A stretch of 64,000 bases of DNA from Pseudoalteromonas sp. T1lg23B (GTDB lineage: Bacteria > Pseudomonadota > Gammaproteobacteria > Enterobacterales > Alteromonadaceae), in the NCBI RefSeq assembly GCF_002964665.1, contig NZ_PQBZ01000007.1, forward strand, positions 62,001 to 126,000, in the 5' to 3' direction. Of the stretch, positions 53,864-63,185 are shown in pieces. The notes beneath the pieces were generated by a model that saw only the letters and a list, made by a program, of their open reading frames with translations, was not told the origin of the DNA and did not search any database. Positions within the stretch are counted from its first letter, which is position 1, and every line of letters starts with the position of its first letter. The position numbers were made by a program, and so were the translations under genes.

Positions 53864-54873
53864 AGCGGCTTTAAACTATCCAAAGGCCAACGCGGTTGGG
53901 TTTTCATATCCAGTGGTGCATATTGCTTGGCTTTTAAACGCTGCATACCAGCAAAGGCAATCATCGCCCCATTGTCAGTACAAAACTCCGTACGCGGATA
54001 ATACACTTTACCCTGCATACCTTGCATCACACGTTCAAGCTTATGTCTTAATTCTGTATTGGCACTCACTCCGCCAGCGATAACAAGCCGTTTTATATTC
54101 GTCTCTTTCAGCGCTCTTTTACATTTGATAGCCAAGGTATCTATCACCGCTGTTTGAAAAGCATGGGCAATATCCGCCTTCGTTTGCTCATCATCACCCG
54201 CTGAACGAATGGTGTTAGCCGCTGCCGTTTTCAAGCCACTAAAACTAAAATCAAGCCCCGGTCTGTCGGTCATAGGCCTTGGAAATACAAAGCGTTTTGC
54301 AACACCTTGCTGGGCCATTTTAGCCAGCAAAGGGCCACCTGGATAATCTAAGCCAAGCAATTTAGCAGTCTTATCAAATGCTTCACCGGCGGCATCATCC
54401 ACTGACTCCCCTAACACTTCATATTCGCCAATACCTTCAACCTTCACCATCATGGTGTGGCCGCCCGATACCAATAGTGCAATAAAGGGAAATTCCGGAC
54501 GATCATCTTCTAGCATCGGCGCGAGTAAGTGACCTTCCATGTGATGTACGGCAACAGCTGGAATATTCCAACCAAAGGCCAATGAGCGACCAATTGACGT
54601 GCCTACTAACAACGCTCCAACCAAGCCGGGGCCAGCCGTATAAGCAACACCGTCAAGAGACTCAGGGCCACAACCAGCTTGCTCAAACGCGGCTTCGATC
54701 AAGGGAATGGTTTTACGAACATGATCACGAGACGCAAGTTCAGGCACCACACCACCGTAATCCGCATGAACTTTAACCTGACTATATAGTTGGTGTGCAA
54801 GTAGGCCTTGCTCATCATCATAAATCGCAATACCGGTTTCATCACACGATGATTCTATGCCTAAAATTCGCAC
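53860..54873 (-). CDS. tsaD: tRNA N6-adenosine threonylcarbamoyltransferase TsaD
   Basis: Transfers the threonylcarbamoyl group to A37 of ANN-decoding tRNAs in the TsaBDE complex. The 337-aa protein (E. coli 337) starts [14 protein letters not shown] and has the metal-binding [10 protein letters not shown] near residues 110-119. [11 protein letters not shown], the DYPGGP segment and the C-terminal [13 protein letters not shown] with DNGAMIA are present. In many gammaproteobacteria rpsU is divergent here; in this window a DUF416 gene lies upstream instead. Confidence 0.96.
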   Translation of the reverse strand: MRILGIESSCDETGIAIYDDEQGLLAHQLYSQVKVHADYGGVVPELASRDHVRKTIPLIEAAFEQAGCGPESLDGVAYTAGPGLVGALLVGTSIGRSLAFGWNIPAVAVHHMEGHLLAPMLEDDRPEFPFIALLVSGGHTMMVKVEGIGEYEVLGESVDDAAGEAFDKTAKLLGLDYPGGPLLAKMAQQGVAKRFVFPRPMTDRPGLDFSFSGLKTAAANTIRSAGDDEQTKADIAHAFQTAVIDTLAIKCKRALKETNIKRLVIAGGVSANTELRHKLERVMQGMQGKVYYPRTEFCTDNGAMIAFAGMQRLKAKQYAPLDMKTQPRWPLDSLKPL

Positions 54874-54960
54874 CCAGACTCTCCCAAGACTTGATTTTAA
54901 AAGGCAGGTATTTTACCTGTTGGTACTTTCGTTGGGCAAGTAAATCCCCTGAATTAGCAC

Positions 54961-55551
54961 TTAAATCGCCAAACCTATGTTAGTTTGGCCATCTGCTAGT
55001 GCGTGTTGTTTCAATGCTTTTACATTGTCTGAGCTAATACGTCCCATATTTTCTACAAAGTCTATCAACTCAGATAAGATTTCGATCTCATATTGCATCA
55101 CAGGGTGATCGCGAACCAACTTGTTATCCGGTTCAATGTCTTCGTTAAGCAACAAAAACTCAACATAGCGGGCTACCGTCGCCTGAGATATCTTCGCAAT
55201 ACTAATAAATTCCTGCTCATCTTTAGCCATCAAACCATGCATCAAACCCAATAATGCGGTAGCCGCATCAATTGCGGGGTAAGTACCAAACATATCGAAT
55301 TCAGCGAGCTCAGGTACGTTCGGCTCAACTTTTTCAATTTGCTTTTCAAGGCTGATCTTACTTTTTGGTAACAGTAGCTTTTCCCAACATACATTCAGCG
55401 CACTTCTTAAGGCTGATTCATCACCAAACCCTGTTGCTTCACTGAACAATCCATAATTGGGTAGCATTCTTTCGATGATGGCCGCTGCCAACACAGCCTG
55501 TTGTAAATAGTTAAGCTCTCTGATGCGCTGGAAATTATTCGCTTTGGTCAT
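54961..55551 (-). CDS. YjaG family protein (DUF416)
   Basis: The 196-aa protein, the same length as E. coli YjaG, is mainly helical and cytoplasmic, with no known function. Recognisable family features are AAIIERMLPNYGLFSEATGFGD near residues 28-49 (kept here as two short blocks, ERMLPNYG and TGFGD), the central FDMFGTYPAIDAATAL, and a C-terminal helix. From the ATG at 55551 its start lies inside the 3' end of the DUF2007 gene (17-base overlap), so the two are in one operon. A GTG four codons earlier is also open. Confidence 0.88.
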   Translation of the reverse strand: MTKANNFQRIRELNYLQQAVLAAAIIERMLPNYGLFSEATGFGDESALRSALNVCWEKLLLPKSKISLEKQIEKVEPNVPELAEFDMFGTYPAIDAATALLGLMHGLMAKDEQEFISIAKISQATVARYVEFLLLNEDIEPDNKLVRDHPVMQYEIEILSELIDFVENMGRISSDNVKALKQHALADGQTNIGLAI

Positions 55552-55867
55552 TTTGTTTTCCACATTGCCAGCAATATTGAAATGCTGGTCCGTTCAATTC
55601 TGTACAATGGTTGCAACGCCAGTCTGAGGTCAGTTGCTTTTGCGCGTAGTCTAACAATATTTTTTGTGCTGCGCGTACTTTTATCTCATAAACCATTAAA
55701 CTCAACTTTGCCTGATCAGCGGGTATTTCACCGATGCCTCCGAGTAAAGGTTCGCCATCCAGTCGAGAAGCAATTCTAGCTTGGCTAAGTAAACCTTTTA
55801 CTATGTGTGCTTCAAGCAGATTATCTGTTGTAAATACACATCGCCATTTAAAGCTATTATCTGTCAT
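55535..55867 (-). CDS. DUF2007 domain protein with a C-terminal zinc ribbon
   Basis: A 110-aa cytoplasmic protein. The N-terminal DUF2007 domain (about 8-75, VFTTDNLLEAHIVKGLL and LLGGIGEIPA) resembles small signal-transducing ACT-like domains of unknown role. Cys85, Cys88, Cys99 and Cys102 form two CxxC knuckles, a zinc-ribbon pattern (RCNHC and YCWQC). It overlaps the DUF416 gene downstream and is divergent from the DUF2721 gene with 36 bp between starts. Zinc binding is inferred from the cysteines. Confidence 0.83.
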   Translation of the reverse strand: MTDNSFKWRCVFTTDNLLEAHIVKGLLSQARIASRLDGEPLLGGIGEIPADQAKLSLMVYEIKVRAAQKILLDYAQKQLTSDWRCNHCTELNGPAFQYCWQCGKQNDQSE

Positions 55868-55903
55868 AATTATTACTCAATCTTGATTATTGAAGAGGCT
55901 CAA

Positions 55904-56299
55904 ATGACGCTAACCACTCCTGGACTTTTATTTCCTGCTATTTCACTTCTTTTACTGGCATACACAAATCGATTTTTGGTCTTAGCACAACTCATCAGGG
56001 AACTTAACGCCCGAGAAGGAGACAGTATCCGGCCTTTAGTTCGAGCACAAATTGATAACTTAAGAAAACGTATCAAGTTAATTCGCTTCATGCAGGTATG
56101 GGGCGTGATTGCATTTTTACTGTGTACGCTGTCAATGTTTGCACTTTTTATCGACGTTGCACTTACTGGCGTCATACTGTTTGGTGCCAGTTTATGCTGC
56201 CTCATCGTGTCACTAATTATCTCTTTGTATGAAATACATATTTCTTGTGATGCCATAGAAATAGAATTGCAAAATATCGAGAAAAAGCCAACTTCTTGA
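55904..56299 (+). CDS. DUF2721 family membrane protein
   Basis: A small inner-membrane protein of 131 aa from the ATG at 55904, with GAGG six bases upstream. It has a hydrophobic N-terminal segment (PGLLFPAISLLLLAY), a charged amphipathic middle (IRPLVRAQIDNLRKRIKLIR) and two close C-terminal membrane segments (about 65-115). Members have no known function. Its frame is open upstream to 55805, but that part overlaps the divergent DUF2007 gene. Confidence 0.82.
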   Translation: MTLTTPGLLFPAISLLLLAYTNRFLVLAQLIRELNAREGDSIRPLVRAQIDNLRKRIKLIRFMQVWGVIAFLLCTLSMFALFIDVALTGVILFGASLCCLIVSLIISLYEIHISCDAIEIELQNIEKKPTS

Positions 56300-56362
56300 T
56301 TAAGCAGATGCTGACTTTAATGACTATACTGACTCAGTAAACAGTCATTTAAGGGTCAGCGA

Positions 56363-57889
56363 GTGAGCAGTTTTCTTTTCTCTGATGAGTCTATTGAAGA
56401 ACCAACATCCCCAAATTTAAAGTCTGAATACTGGGACATCCTTATCGTTGATGATGAGGAAGATATCCATCAGGTTACCAAGCTGGTCTTGTCTGGCTTT
56501 GAATTTGAAAAAAAATCACTGCGATTCCATCATGCGTATTCTGCAAAAGAAGCCAAAGAAATACTCGAAAAAGAACAGCTCATTTCAGTGGGTTTGGTAG
56601 ATGTAGTGATGGAAACCAATCACGCTGGGCTTGACCTTATTAAATACATACGTAACGACTTAGCCAATCATGATGTGAGACTTATTCTGCGTACAGGCCA
56701 ACCAGGGGAAGCCCCAGAAGAGTCTGTGATTCGAGACTATGATATTAATGACTATAAAAATAAAACTGAATTAACGGCGGTTAAACTAAAAACCTTACTT
56801 TATTCAGCATTACGGGCTCACCGAGATATCCAGATTATTGAAAAGCACAAACGTGGATTAGAGCAAATAATCAATGCTTCATCCTCATTTTTGAAATGCA
56901 ACAGTGTTAGAGAGTTTGCATCTACCATTTTGGCACATGTCTCCAATGTTATGGGCCTCAATGACAATGATATTTATTGTGCAGCGGCCATTAACAATCG
57001 CAAAGAATCTGGTGCGCACTTCAAGCTATTGGCCGCATCAGGAGAAGGCGTTGAACCGAGCTCATCGGTCATTCCTGATCATGTTAAAGAGTTATTCATC
57101 GAATCTCACAACCTCAAGGCATCCCGCTCTACCGACACCGAATATGTAGGTTATTTTCCTTCCGCAGGTGGAGGAGAAACAATGTTGTATGTCGGCAAAG
57201 ACTCACAAATGAAAAGTACTGATCGACAGCTGTTAGAGTTTTTTGCCAACAACATTGCACTAGCCTATGACAATATTAAATTGAGAGAAACAGTAAAAGA
57301 CTCGCAAAAAGAGCTGTCCTATATTCTTGGGGAAGCTGTTGAACGTCGCTCTAAAGAAACGGGTTCCCATGTTAAAAGAGTTGCCCATTACAGTATGTTA
57401 CTGGCACAGCTTTATGGCTTATCTGATTATCGCGCCGAGATCATTAAGCTTGCTTCTCCGCTCCATGATATTGGTAAAATCAGCATACCCGATGATATTT
57501 TAAATAAGCCGGACAAACTGAACGACGCTGAATGGGAAATTATGAAGACGCATGCGCAAACCGGTTACGAAATTTTACAACATTCTTCTAACGAAATTTT
57601 ACAATGTGGCGCTACAATAGCGCATCAGCATCATGAAAAATGGGATGGTTCTGGTTACCCCAGAGGTCTCAAAGGTGAACAAATCGATATCGTAGGTCGT
57701 ATCACTGCTTTGGCTGATGTGTTTGATGCATTAGGTAGCGATCGATGTTACAAACCTTCATGGCCTTTAGAAAAAGTGCTAGCGCTGATACAATCTGAGA
57801 AAGGGAAGCAATTTGAACCAAAGCTTGTTGAGCTGTTTATAGACAACTTAGATCAGTTTATTGCAATTAGAGATAGCTACCCCGATTGA
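56363..57889 (+). CDS. Response regulator with receiver, DUF3369 and HD-GYP domains
   Basis: The 508-aa cytoplasmic protein starts at a GTG preceded by AAGGG. It has a receiver domain (about 25-150) with VDDEED and the likely phosphorylated Asp80 in GLVDVVME. A DUF3369 GAF-like domain follows (about 165-315), then an HD-GYP domain (about 330-500) with SKETGSHVKRV, PLHDIGKI, HHEKWDGSGYP and DVFDALGSDR. It is expected to hydrolyse cyclic di-GMP when its receiver is phosphorylated by an unlinked kinase; no histidine kinase is adjacent. Confidence 0.92.
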   Translation: MSSFLFSDESIEEPTSPNLKSEYWDILIVDDEEDIHQVTKLVLSGFEFEKKSLRFHHAYSAKEAKEILEKEQLISVGLVDVVMETNHAGLDLIKYIRNDLANHDVRLILRTGQPGEAPEESVIRDYDINDYKNKTELTAVKLKTLLYSALRAHRDIQIIEKHKRGLEQIINASSSFLKCNSVREFASTILAHVSNVMGLNDNDIYCAAAINNRKESGAHFKLLAASGEGVEPSSSVIPDHVKELFIESHNLKASRSTDTEYVGYFPSAGGGETMLYVGKDSQMKSTDRQLLEFFANNIALAYDNIKLRETVKDSQKELSYILGEAVERRSKETGSHVKRVAHYSMLLAQLYGLSDYRAEIIKLASPLHDIGKISIPDDILNKPDKLNDAEWEIMKTHAQTGYEILQHSSNEILQCGATIAHQHHEKWDGSGYPRGLKGEQIDIVGRITALADVFDALGSDRCYKPSWPLEKVLALIQSEKGKQFEPKLVELFIDNLDQFIAIRDSYPD

Positions 57890-57956
57890 CTTTTGTAAGC
57901 AGAATGTAAAATTTTCACTTTCAATCTTCCATTACTTGTATTAGTATTAGGAAAAT

Positions 57957-57973
57957 ACACAATACCGTTGTGT
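57957..57973. promoter_or_regulatory. Palindrome upstream of the LysR gene, possible operator
   Basis: ACACAA-TACCG-TTGTGT is a perfect 6-bp inverted repeat with a 5-bp spacer, 28 bases before the LysR start codon. Position and form suit autoregulation, but no binding evidence exists. Confidence 0.35.
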
Positions 57974-58001
57974 CACTTGTAGAAATTAAAAGGAATTTCG
58001 A

Positions 58002-58901
58002 ATGAGATTTGAACAACTAGAACAGTTTGTCGCCTTAGGTAACTTGCGTCACTTCAGACAAGCTGCTGAACAAACAAAGATTAGTACTTCAGCTTTGACT
58101 AGAAGCATTCAAACGCTGGAAGACGAGATTGGATGCGAACTTGTTAAACGCTCAACACGCTCTGTAAGGCTTACTGAACAGGGTGAGATGTTTTTAAGTT
58201 ACTGCAAAACAACGCTGTCTGAATTAGAGATGACCAAAAAAACTATCAAACAAAGCTTGTTTGGTAGAGACCAGCAAAAGCTGGTTATTGGTTACACCAG
58301 CGACGCCAGCTCTATTGTACCTATGTCATGTGGTCAGTTCCTTGCTGATTACCCAAACATTAAAATTGAGATGCAATTACAAGACGAGCATGAGTTAACA
58401 CGTAAATTACAGCTTGGGGAAATTGATATTAGCGTTTACTTGCAAAGCGCTAGCAATGTTGTCAGTGATATATATCTTCCTGACCAACTGATTCTGTTTG
58501 TTGCCAAACATCACCCGCTTGCTAGCAAAGATTCGCTACGTAAAGAAGAATTGTACGACTACCCTATGTTTGGCTGTTTCTCACAGTCAAAACAAGTACA
58601 AACAATGCTTAATGAAGCTGTTGATGGGTTGAACAAAAGTAGCAGTATGAAAATTGGTAACATTGATCAAGTCATGGACGGCCTGAAGCAATCAAATCAC
58701 TTCGCTATAGCCAGCATTGAACATGCTAATACTATCGCACAAGACCCAAGTTTAGTGATTCTGAAAACCAATAAGGATATTAATCACGAACAGTTAGTGG
58801 TGCAAACTAACCATCACGTTAACAGAGATGGTCACATCAAACATTTACTTGGTTTGATAGAAAACTCAGCTAAAGCCAAAGCTTGCGCCTCAAATATATA
58901 A
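58002..58901 (+). CDS. LysR-family transcriptional regulator
   Basis: The 299-aa protein has an N-terminal winged helix-turn-helix (about 1-60, FVALGNLRHFRQAAEQ and SALTRSIQTLEDEIGCELVKR cut into the usual helices, then STRSVRLTEQGEMFL). A periplasmic-binding-like effector domain follows (about 90-290). The effector and targets are unknown. No divergent target gene is present, since the upstream HD-GYP gene points the same way. AAAAGGAAT lies before the ATG. A terminator follows directly. Confidence 0.92.
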   Translation: MRFEQLEQFVALGNLRHFRQAAEQTKISTSALTRSIQTLEDEIGCELVKRSTRSVRLTEQGEMFLSYCKTTLSELEMTKKTIKQSLFGRDQQKLVIGYTSDASSIVPMSCGQFLADYPNIKIEMQLQDEHELTRKLQLGEIDISVYLQSASNVVSDIYLPDQLILFVAKHHPLASKDSLRKEELYDYPMFGCFSQSKQVQTMLNEAVDGLNKSSSMKIGNIDQVMDGLKQSNHFAIASIEHANTIAQDPSLVILKTNKDINHEQLVVQTNHHVNRDGHIKHLLGLIENSAKAKACASNI

Positions 58902-58916
58902 ATATTTTCATATAAT

Positions 58917-58947
58917 AAAAAAGGATGCTCTAAGCATCCTTTTTTTT
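58917..58947. terminator. Bidirectional terminator between the LysR gene and ubiA
   Basis: AAAAAAGGATGCT pairs with AGCATCCTTTTTT around a three-base loop, followed by more T. A runs upstream allow it to end ubiA transcripts on the minus strand as well. Confidence 0.92.
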
Positions 58948-58956
58948 ATTACAATT

Positions 58957-59826
58957 TTATATATAGCTCAGCGCAATACCGATAAAGATAGCCAAACCTA
59001 CGCGATTATTGCGCAAAAATGAGTTGAAGCATTGGTCTCTATCTCGGCTGTGTATAGCCACCTGCAATTGCATCAGTAGTGAGACCGCCACAAGCAGCGA
59101 GGCAAAGTAGTACCAAGCTAACTCAAGCTGTACACCCACGCAACTCAACAGCACTATAAACACAATATTCAGTATAGCTATCCAATGTCTATCGTAACGG
59201 CCAAATAAAATAGCTGTCGATTTAACGCCAATTTTTAAGTCATCATCCCTGTCCACCATTGCGTACATAGTGTCATAAGCCACAGTCCACAAAACATTGG
59301 CTAGAAACAACCACCACGCATACAAGGGCACGGTATTGTTACTGGCCATAAACGCCATTGGAATTGAAAAGCTATAAGCCATTCCCAAAACAACTTGCGG
59401 TAAATGCGTGTAACGTTTCATAAAAGGGTAACAAGCCGCTAACATCAATGCAGCGACAGACAATAATATAGTTTGCCAGTTAAGCGTGAGTACCAGCGCA
59501 AATGCACACAATATAAGGACGATAAATAAACTTATTGCTTCACCCGGTTGGACTTCTCCTACCGCCAATGGACGTGTTGAAGTCCTTTTTACAGCACCAT
59601 CCACCTTTCGATCTGCAAAATCATTTATCACACATCCTGCACTGCGCATGATAAACACCCCGCAACTGAATACCAGCAACAAATGAATTGGCGGCACACC
59701 TGAATTCGCTATCCACAGGGCCCAATATGTCGGCCATAGCAGCAATAGCGTACCGATAGGTCTATCCGTTCTCATTAAACGTAAATAACTTGGGAAATGC
59801 TGTCTACTTAGCAAGTTGAGTTGCAT
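58957..59826 (-). CDS. ubiA: 4-hydroxybenzoate octaprenyltransferase UbiA
   Basis: Membrane prenyltransferase that attaches the polyprenyl chain to 4-hydroxybenzoate in ubiquinone synthesis. The 289-aa protein (E. coli 290) has about eight membrane segments and two Asp-rich motifs, [10 protein letters not shown] (near residue 68-77) and DRDDDLKIG, that hold the prenyl diphosphate through Mg2+. The start overlaps the end of ubiC by 23 bases, so translation is coupled. The order ubiC-ubiA matches E. coli. Confidence 0.95.
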   Translation of the reverse strand: MQLNLLSRQHFPSYLRLMRTDRPIGTLLLLWPTYWALWIANSGVPPIHLLLVFSCGVFIMRSAGCVINDFADRKVDGAVKRTSTRPLAVGEVQPGEAISLFIVLILCAFALVLTLNWQTILLSVAALMLAACYPFMKRYTHLPQVVLGMAYSFSIPMAFMASNNTVPLYAWWLFLANVLWTVAYDTMYAMVDRDDDLKIGVKSTAILFGRYDRHWIAILNIVFIVLLSCVGVQLELAWYYFASLLVAVSLLMQLQVAIHSRDRDQCFNSFLRNNRVGLAIFIGIALSYI

Positions 59827-60355
59827 AATTCACCTTAGGTAAAAATACTTCACACACCATGATCTTAGCTGCCTGATTGGTAAACACGCGTCGCCTCGCA
59901 TACATATTATGTAGAGGTAATTGCAAGTCATTCAACAATGCGTCATAACCGCAATGATTGTTAACTTGAGCAACTTCTAACTCAGAACGCTGCCATGACT
60001 CATCTTGAAACAGCACCTCACCCAAAGGTTTAGAGCCAAGTTGGCGGACGCCTAAATCAGAAGCTTGTGTGCTAATCCAACTTTGTGCGTAAACCCGAGC
60101 TACATCGTCACAAACAAGCAACACCTCTCGACACTGTATCTGTCTGCACTGCTCGCCTAGTAGGCCTTTATGCAACGAATTGCTTGCCAACCATTGCTCA
60201 CGCAACACGTCGACTCTAAATTGGTCACTTTGGCTTTTTAATAAAGCGGTTAATGAGCCTTCGTTTAAGATCACCGAGGCATCTGGACTCGTTAGATCCG
60301 AGCATTCGCTTGCGCAATGCCATTCAAAATCAATGGAAAATGGGGTTATCAACAA
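59804..60355 (-). CDS. ubiC: Chorismate pyruvate-lyase UbiC
   Basis: Removes pyruvate from chorismate to give 4-hydroxybenzoate, the substrate of UbiA. The 183-aa protein is a little longer than E. coli UbiC (165). It shows a REQWLAS segment near residues 52-58, REVLLVCDD and VYAQSWI in the core strands, [11 protein letters not shown] near 107-117, and the closing MYARRRVFT near 152-160, where the ligand-binding Arg residues are expected. It is the first gene of ubiC-ubiA, divergent from the FliL-like gene. Confidence 0.9.
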   Translation of the reverse strand: MLITPFSIDFEWHCASECSDLTSPDASVILNEGSLTALLKSQSDQFRVDVLREQWLASNSLHKGLLGEQCRQIQCREVLLVCDDVARVYAQSWISTQASDLGVRQLGSKPLGEVLFQDESWQRSELEVAQVNNHCGYDALLNDLQLPLHNMYARRRVFTNQAAKIMVCEVFLPKVNYATQLAK

Positions 60356-60527
60356 AACAATATCTGCAATTTAAAAAACTCGCGTATATCATAGCACTCC
60401 CCCGCCTTTGGAAAAAGTTCGCTGATATTTTAATAGGATATCACTTCTAATATGTAAATTAATTGCATTTACGTATACACTTAGCCAAGCAAACTATGCC
60501 GTTGAACCAATGGGAATTCTAATTGTT

Positions 60528-60926
60528 ATGAATAAGCCTTACTATCTACTTGTCGCAATTCTTATGCTCACTGTGAGCAGCTTTGGAGCACGAGCGAATT
60601 CCAATGTAGGCTACTTTGGTTTTGAACCTGATATCATTACCAATTACATTGGCCAATCAAACAAAAAGCTTGGCTATGTGCGCGTAACAGTAGATTTGAT
60701 GCTGGATGATGTCAGCAATATCGGTGTCGTAGAACACCACACTCCCCTGCTTAGAGATGCAATAGTGCAGATCCTAAGCAAGGAGCCTGAAGAAACAATT
60801 AAGTCGCTCACAGGCAGAGAAGAAATTCGTCGACGTTGCACAGATAGGCTAAAGAATTTGCTAAAAGAAGAAACGGGTGAAGAAATAATCCGTGATGTGC
60901 TATTCACCAAGTACTTATATCATTGA
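60528..60926 (+). CDS. FliL-like protein
   Basis: A 132-aa exported protein of the FliL family, from the ATG at 60528; an ATG at 60510 adds six residues and neither has a clear ribosome site. A signal-like segment (about 1-23, ending ARA) is followed by a FliL-type domain with YVRVTVDLML near residue 54, HHTPLLRDAIVQILS and the C-terminal basic helix LKEETGEEIIRDVLFTKYL. It is not in a flagellar cluster; FliL paralogues outside flagellar operons have no firm role. Its last seven bases overlap the convergent glpG. Confidence 0.78.
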   Translation: MNKPYYLLVAILMLTVSSFGARANSNVGYFGFEPDIITNYIGQSNKKLGYVRVTVDLMLDDVSNIGVVEHHTPLLRDAIVQILSKEPEETIKSLTGREEIRRRCTDRLKNLLKEETGEEIIRDVLFTKYLYH

Positions 60927-61738
60927 GCGATTTTTTGTCTGGGTTGTACAAACGCGATGAACATACCGCTGAGTAAGCCAAACAAATGAGCCCAATTTGC
61001 CATGCTGATAAAAAATAGCTCGGTAAAGCCAAAAATCATCCACAATAGCATAAATCCGACTATTGGTTTGCCAACAATGGGCTCTTGCGTTGAGTGTTTC
61101 ACACCGTAAATCCACGCATAACCAAGCAACGCATAAACCACCCCGCTTAGCCCACCAAAGCGACTATCAACCATCAAAAACTGCGCCCAATTACTGACTA
61201 AACTGCTAACAATAAACAGAATGAATAGACTAGTAGCGCCCGTGCGCTGAACTATTTGGTGACCTAGATGCAACCACCAACTGAGATTAAAAACTAAATG
61301 CAAAGCACCAAAATGTAACAGCACAGGTGTAACCCAACTCAACGGAGCATCGGGTTTAAACTGTAAACGGGTAAAAATGGCGTTAGCATCAAATAAATAA
61401 AAGCTACCGAAGACAAGTAAGCACAGCACAAATATTAGCTTTAAAAACCAGTGCAAAGCGGTAAAACGTTGTCTCAAATTTAGCTCACTGCCACCATAGA
61501 GCAACCTTGAGTTGGTATCTCCATTGTGCCAAGAAGCATCTGAATATTTGCTATGATGAGGGTTACTGACAAAGTCTTGCCAAAGGATATTCGCTTGTGC
61601 CTGATATGCCTCTTGGACCCACACTTCAACATTGGTACCATCATTGGAGCGCAAACTCACTGGTATGCCCTGTGTTTTAAAATAATCAGCAGCGCCTTGA
61701 ACCGCTCGTGGATTATTATAGGTCCCGAGTAAAATCAT
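60920..61738 (-). CDS. glpG: Rhomboid intramembrane serine protease GlpG
   Basis: Six-helix rhomboid protease that cleaves substrates inside the membrane. The 272-aa protein (E. coli 276) has the small cytoplasmic N-terminal domain (about 1-65), then the membrane core. The catalytic Ser198 lies in GLSG (196-199) and His251 in NWAHLFG, each three positions lower than E. coli S201 and H254. Conserved HFGALHLVFN (helix 2) is present. Its start overlaps the glpE stop by four bases, giving a glpE-glpG pair as in E. coli but without glpR here. Confidence 0.94.
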   Translation of the reverse strand: MILLGTYNNPRAVQGAADYFKTQGIPVSLRSNDGTNVEVWVQEAYQAQANILWQDFVSNPHHSKYSDASWHNGDTNSRLLYGGSELNLRQRFTALHWFLKLIFVLCLLVFGSFYLFDANAIFTRLQFKPDAPLSWVTPVLLHFGALHLVFNLSWWLHLGHQIVQRTGATSLFILFIVSSLVSNWAQFLMVDSRFGGLSGVVYALLGYAWIYGVKHSTQEPIVGKPIVGFMLLWMIFGFTELFFISMANWAHLFGLLSGMFIAFVQPRQKIAQ

Positions 61739-62052
61739 TTATGTATAAAATCCGGTAACTCTGAAGCCCACTGTGTAAAGCCACCATCCATGCTATAAAC
61801 ATCTTCAAAGCCTTGCTCAATCAAATAGTTCGCAGCACCTTGGGAGCTAATCCCATGATAACAAACCACAATAATCGGCTGATCAAACTCTTTTTCCTGC
61901 ATAAAATGCGCAATATTTGCATTAGATAAATGCTCAGCACCAGGAATGTGCCCCTGAGCGAAGCTATTTTCATCACGAATATCCGCAATTACAACGTCAT
62001 CACGCTCTAATAATTGTTTAGTCTGTGCGACAGAAATATGTTTCATTGACAT
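61735..62052 (-). CDS. glpE: Thiosulfate sulfurtransferase GlpE
   Basis: Single-domain rhodanese of 105 aa (E. coli 108) that transfers sulfur from thiosulfate to cyanide or thiols. The active-site loop is CYHGISS with Cys64 (E. coli Cys65). IADIRDENSFAQGHIPGA is the usual front strand and turn region. It is cytoplasmic. glpG follows with a four-base overlap, so they are co-expressed. The tdh terminator lies 19 bases upstream of its start, suggesting a separate promoter or read-through. Confidence 0.94.
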   Translation of the reverse strand: MSMKHISVAQTKQLLERDDVVIADIRDENSFAQGHIPGAEHLSNANIAHFMQEKEFDQPIIVVCYHGISSQGAANYLIEQGFEDVYSMDGGFTQWASELPDFIHK

Positions 62053-62070
62053 AATATTTACTACTCAAAA

Positions 62071-62099
62071 AATGCGAAAAGGCGACCAATGTCGCCTTT
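62071..62099 (-). terminator. Rho-independent terminator of tdh
   Basis: AAAGGCGAC (62078-62086) pairs with GTCGCCTTT (62091-62099) around CAAT. On the minus strand it is followed by TTCGCATTTTTT. It lies 19 bases after the tdh stop and just before glpE. Confidence 0.8.
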
Positions 62100-62117
62100 G
62101 ATAGGTAAAATTGGCTA

Positions 62118-63143
62118 CTAATCCCAGTTTAAGATCACTTTGCCTGATTGACCAGAGATCATGGTATCAAAACCAATCTGGAAATCATCAATATGGAATT
62201 GATGGGTAATAATTGGCTCAAGGTTTAACCCTGATTGAATTAAGCTTGCCATCTTATACCAAGTCTCAAACATTTCTCGACCATAAATTCCTTTGATCAC
62301 GAGCCCTTTGAAAATAACCTGATTCCAATCAACCGCCATATCCGAAGGGGGAATACCTAGCATGGCAATCTTGCCACCATGGTTCATGTTGTTGAGCATA
62401 CCGTTGAAGGCAACGGGTACACCTGACATTTCAAGCCCGATGTCGAACCCTTCAGTCATGCCTAGCTCTTTCATAACATCTTCAAGCTTTTCGTTTGCCA
62501 CGTTAACGGCGCGCGTTGCACCCATTTTACGAGCTAAATCAAGACGATACTCATTAACATCAGTGATCACCACATGACGTGCACCCACATGTTTTGCAAC
62601 TGCGGCAGCCATGATACCTATCGGACCAGCCCCTGTGATTAATACATCTTCACCGACTAAATCAAACGACAAAGCCGTATGTACAGCATTACCAAATGGG
62701 TCAAAAATTGAAGCGAGCTCATCAGAAATGTTGTCAGGGATCTTAAAAGCATTGAACGCAGGGATCACCAAGTATTCTGCAAATGAGCCTTCACGGTTAA
62801 CACCAACACCTGTGGTGTTACGACATAAATGCACACGACCAGCACGACAGTTTCGACAGTGTCCACATGTAATATGCCCTTCACCGGAGACCCTATCACC
62901 AATATTGAAGCCACGTACTTCTTGGCCCATATCAACCACTTCACCCACATATTCATGGCCAACAACCATAGGGGTAGGAATGGTCTTTTGCGCCCACTCA
63001 TCCCATTTGTAGATGTGTACGTCGGTACCACAAATTGCGGTTTTGCGGATTTTAATCAACAGATCGTTATGCCCTACTTCCGGTTTAGGCGCATCCGTCA
63101 TCCAAATCCCTGGTTCGGCTTTTAACTTAGATAAAGCTTTCAT
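62118..63143 (-). CDS. tdh: L-threonine 3-dehydrogenase
   Basis: Zinc-dependent NAD enzyme that oxidises threonine to 2-amino-3-ketobutyrate. The 341-aa protein (E. coli 341) has the catalytic zinc ligands Cys38 and His63-Glu64 (in VVGHEYVG). A structural zinc cluster CGHCRNC with a fourth Cys lies near residues 93-107. The Rossmann GAGPIG follows later. The product goes to Kbl, encoded upstream in the same transcript (42 bp apart). The pair degrades threonine to glycine and acetyl-CoA. Confidence 0.96.
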   Translation of the reverse strand: MKALSKLKAEPGIWMTDAPKPEVGHNDLLIKIRKTAICGTDVHIYKWDEWAQKTIPTPMVVGHEYVGEVVDMGQEVRGFNIGDRVSGEGHITCGHCRNCRAGRVHLCRNTTGVGVNREGSFAEYLVIPAFNAFKIPDNISDELASIFDPFGNAVHTALSFDLVGEDVLITGAGPIGIMAAAVAKHVGARHVVITDVNEYRLDLARKMGATRAVNVANEKLEDVMKELGMTEGFDIGLEMSGVPVAFNGMLNNMNHGGKIAMLGIPPSDMAVDWNQVIFKGLVIKGIYGREMFETWYKMASLIQSGLNLEPIITHQFHIDDFQIGFDTMISGQSGKVILNWD

Positions 63144-63185
63144 AATCGTTACTCAAAACAAGGAAGCTATCGCTTCGCTTTAAAA

